From Termitidicoccus mucosus (GTDB taxonomy: Bacteria; Verrucomicrobiota; Verrucomicrobiia; Opitutales; Opitutaceae): 64,000 bases of DNA. Positions 62,178 to 64,000 of the stretch are shown here, in pieces; positions within the stretch are counted from its first letter, which is position 1, and the number at the start of each line of letters is the position of its first letter. Location of the stretch: positions 2,170,001 to 2,234,000 of the forward strand of contig NZ_CP109796.1 in NCBI RefSeq assembly GCF_038725785.1, written 5' to 3'. Both the position numbers and the translations under genes were made by a program. The notes beneath the pieces are model-generated. The model was not told where the DNA came from, made no database searches, and worked only from the letters and a program-made list of their open reading frames with translations.

Positions 62178-64000
62178 TCACGGGGACATCAATGTTGAGG
62201 CTCTGTTTGTCGGGGTCGAAGCCGTCGCGGTGGTAGCGGACGCGCCGGGCGGCAGGGGCGCGTCGGTGAAGTCGCTGATTTTTTTGCGCAGGGGCATCGG
62301 GTTGGCCTCGATTTTCAACGGCGTGCCGAGCGGCAACGGGCTGCCGCGCCCGATGGTGACGCGCTCGTGAGTCGCGACATAGGGCTCGGCGAACAGTTGC
62401 CGCGGGACGCCGCGCGTCTTTTTTCCAACGTAGGCGTGATAGATCGCCCAGTTTAGTTTGCCGGTGGGCGAGGGCACGTAGCAGGCGTTGCCCGTGCCAA
62501 CGACCTCGTCCGACGCCTTGAAGATGGGCTGGGTCGCCTTTTGCCAATGGGCCGGGTTCATCGGGTCGTCGCCGGTCAGTTTCATCACTCCGATCGCGTA
62601 ATACGGCGTCCAGTAGCCGCTGCCCGCGTAGAGCAGGTAGAGGGAGCCATCGGCGGCGTGGACCGGCGTGCCGCCCTCGACGACTTCGGGATACATCCCC
62701 GCCTTGCCGGGACCGGCGCCATGCTTCTCCCACGCGAGCGTCGGGCGGTTGATGATGGCGGGCCTGCCCTCGACGGTCCACGGGTTGACCATGCGGTCAA
62801 TGCAGATGATTTGGTAGCGGTCGCCGGTTTTTTTGGAAAACGCATCCCCGACCTCGCTCACCCAAATGCAGTAGAGTTTGCCGCCGTGCCTGAGCACCTT
62901 GGCGCCGCCGCACCACACCTTGTTGAAGGAGCTGTCTTTCGCGGCGGCGGACACCCGCGTCGCGCCGTTCGGCTCGCGGTCGCCGGTCGCCGCGCCGTAG
63001 GGGCCGAGCGGGCCGCCGGAGAGCGAGCGAAGCACGAACATCCGCTGTCCCTGCGAGGGGCGGCCGCTGCCGTCGTTGGCGGAGAGATAGAGATACCAGC
63101 CGGCGTTTTCCGCGCCGACCTCGGCCTCGGTGAACTGGTAGAATTTCGGCGACCAGAGGTTGCGCGAGTAGTCGCGGCCCGGCGGCGGACGCCAAATCAC
63201 GACCGGCTCGGCGTACGGCAGGTCGGGAAGGTTCGCCACCTTGCGCCCGTTCAGCTGCGTGCCGCCCGTGGCCGTGCTGTAATAAAAGCCGTCGTGGAAA
63301 CACACCCATGGGTCGGCGCCGGGGATGAGCGGGTTGGTGAAAGTGAGCTCGCCGGTATTTTCCGCGTCGAGCAACGCGGGCGCGGCGACCAGGGCGGAGG
63401 CCGCGCCGCCGCGCAGGCCGCGCGCGCCGGTGACGCTGGTAACGCTGGTGAAAACGCCGCCGTTGAGCGCGAGCGTGTAGGAGCCGGCGAATTCCGCGCC
63501 CGCGTGGCGCGAGGCGGCGATGGTGTTGTAATACGTGCCGCCGTTGACCGTGACGCGGATGTCGCCGCGCACGGACGCGCCCGCGTGAACGCCGAGCCCG
63601 GCGACGCCGCCGTGGAAGAGGCCACCATTGAGTGTCAACTCCGCGCCGCCCGTGTGCCGGCCCGTGCCGACGGCGCACACCGCGCCATAAAACCGGCCGC
63701 CATTAATTGTCATGCGCAACATGCCGGACGTCGGCGCGGCATCGTGGGATGCGCCGCCAGCCACGGTGTCCCACTGGCCGCTGGCAATCGTGACATCCGA
63801 GCCCGCGGGACCGTCCGCCTCGCGCGCCGCGGCGACGATGGCGGGAAACCTGCCTCCCGGCGGCGGTTCGCAGGAAATGTCCGCGCCGAACACGACCTTG
63901 CGGCCATTGCAATAGATGCGGCCGGCCTTGTCACCCGGGGTGATGACGACGCTGGCGAACGTCACCGGGCCGTTGAGTTCGAACGCGCTGCCGAGAATGA
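62178..64000 (-). CDS. GH43-type glycosidase module of a larger protein; 5' end outside window, C-terminus frameshifted
   Basis: The frame is open at the right edge (first visible residues ILGSAFELNGPVTFASVVI), so the N-terminus is missing. The first ~200 visible residues are a repetitive beta-helix-like region (MTINGGRFYGAVCAVGTGRHTGGAELTLNGGLFHGGVAGLG). Next comes a five-bladed propeller of GH43 type: NPLIPGADPWVCFHDGFYYSTATGG, NLWSPKFYQF, YAGSGYWTPYYAIGVMKLTG, GTGNACYVPSPTGKLNWAIYHAY. Such enzymes cut arabinan or xylan side chains. The last codons read ASATTATASTPTNRAS, unlike the domain; one base added near 62255 would give ARRVRYHRDGFDPDKQSLNI and a stop at 62155. Confidence 0.85.
   Translation of the reverse strand, partial: ILGSAFELNGPVTFASVVITPGDKAGRIYCNGRKVVFGADISCEPPPGGRFPAIVAAAREADGPAGSDVTIASGQWDTVAGGASHDAAPTSGMLRMTINGGRFYGAVCAVGTGRHTGGAELTLNGGLFHGGVAGLGVHAGASVRGDIRVTVNGGTYYNTIAASRHAGAEFAGSYTLALNGGVFTSVTSVTGARGLRGGAASALVAAPALLDAENTGELTFTNPLIPGADPWVCFHDGFYYSTATGGTQLNGRKVANLPDLPYAEPVVIWRPPPGRDYSRNLWSPKFYQFTEAEVGAENAGWYLYLSANDGSGRPSQGQRMFVLRSLSGGPLGPYGAATGDREPNGATRVSAAAKDSSFNKVWCGGAKVLRHGGKLYCIWVSEVGDAFSKKTGDRYQIICIDRMVNPWTVEGRPAIINRPTLAWEKHGAGPGKAGMYPEVVEGGTPVHAADGSLYLLYAGSGYWTPYYAIGVMKLTGDDPMNPAHWQKATQPIFKASDEVVGTGNACYVPSPTGKLNWAIYHAYVGKKTRGVPRQLFAEPYVATHERVTIGRGSPLPLGTPLKIEANPMPLRKKISDFTDAPLPPGASATTATASTPTNRASTLMSP

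Overview
This is GC-rich bacterial chromosome. The best taxonomic guess is Verrucomicrobiota, probably the Opitutales/Opitutaceae. That rests on overall character, not on a marker search: giant LamG/FN3 surface proteins, an ECF sigma factor with two small membrane partners, rpsO-pnp, mlaEFD, and many hairpin-type intergenic repeats. No rRNA, tRNA or CRISPR array was recognised.

Region 1 (1-10422, minus strand) is a single open frame of 3474 codons that runs off the left edge. It encodes an exported protein with a short RCC1-like stretch, then ten LamG-like plus fibronectin-III units of about 315-335 residues. Two neighbouring units share 382 identical bases.

Region 2 (10759-25164, minus strand) looks like an integrated mobile island. 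A tyrosine recombinase, an excisionase-like protein, two small DNA-binding-type proteins and an AraC-family regulator lie upstream of a VirB-type secretion operon in the order B2-B3-B4-lipoprotein-B5-B6-B8-B9-B10-lipoprotein, followed by three small unknown genes. The VirB5/TrbJ-like gene is split by a one-base frameshift. No VirB11, VirD4 coupling protein or relaxase is visible. A 37-bp near-repeat lies 72-84 bp upstream of both the araC gene and the virB2 gene, so the regulator may control itself and the secretion operon through one site type.

Region 3 (25549-41188) is housekeeping and metabolism: rpsO, pnp, recN, an MFS carrier, a small exported protein, an ECF sigma/membrane-partner trio, an OGG1-like glycosylase, adenine deaminase, a dicarboxylate/amino-acid symporter, a flavin-binding PNPOx-like protein, a superoxide dismutase and a YjbQ-family protein.

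Region 4 (41271-53432) holds an mlaEFD lipid-transport operon, a tryptophan-proline repeat protein, a metallo-beta-lactamase-fold hydrolase, an Lrp regulator with an aminotransferase, a coiled-coil exported protein, der, a mutarotase-like protein and fmt. Region 5 (53489-64000) holds an IS5-type element, radC, a MarR-RND-TolC efflux operon, and the 3' part of a GH43-type glycosidase gene whose last codons appear frameshifted.

Intergenic space is rich in structured repeats. The most notable are three related long palindromes (35.5, 45.7 and 47.0 kb) whose arms differ between copies but still pair within each copy, and a MITE-like family whose ends carry an ATACCATTTCC-type inverted repeat (28.4 and 52.2 kb, with a relic at 54.3 kb).
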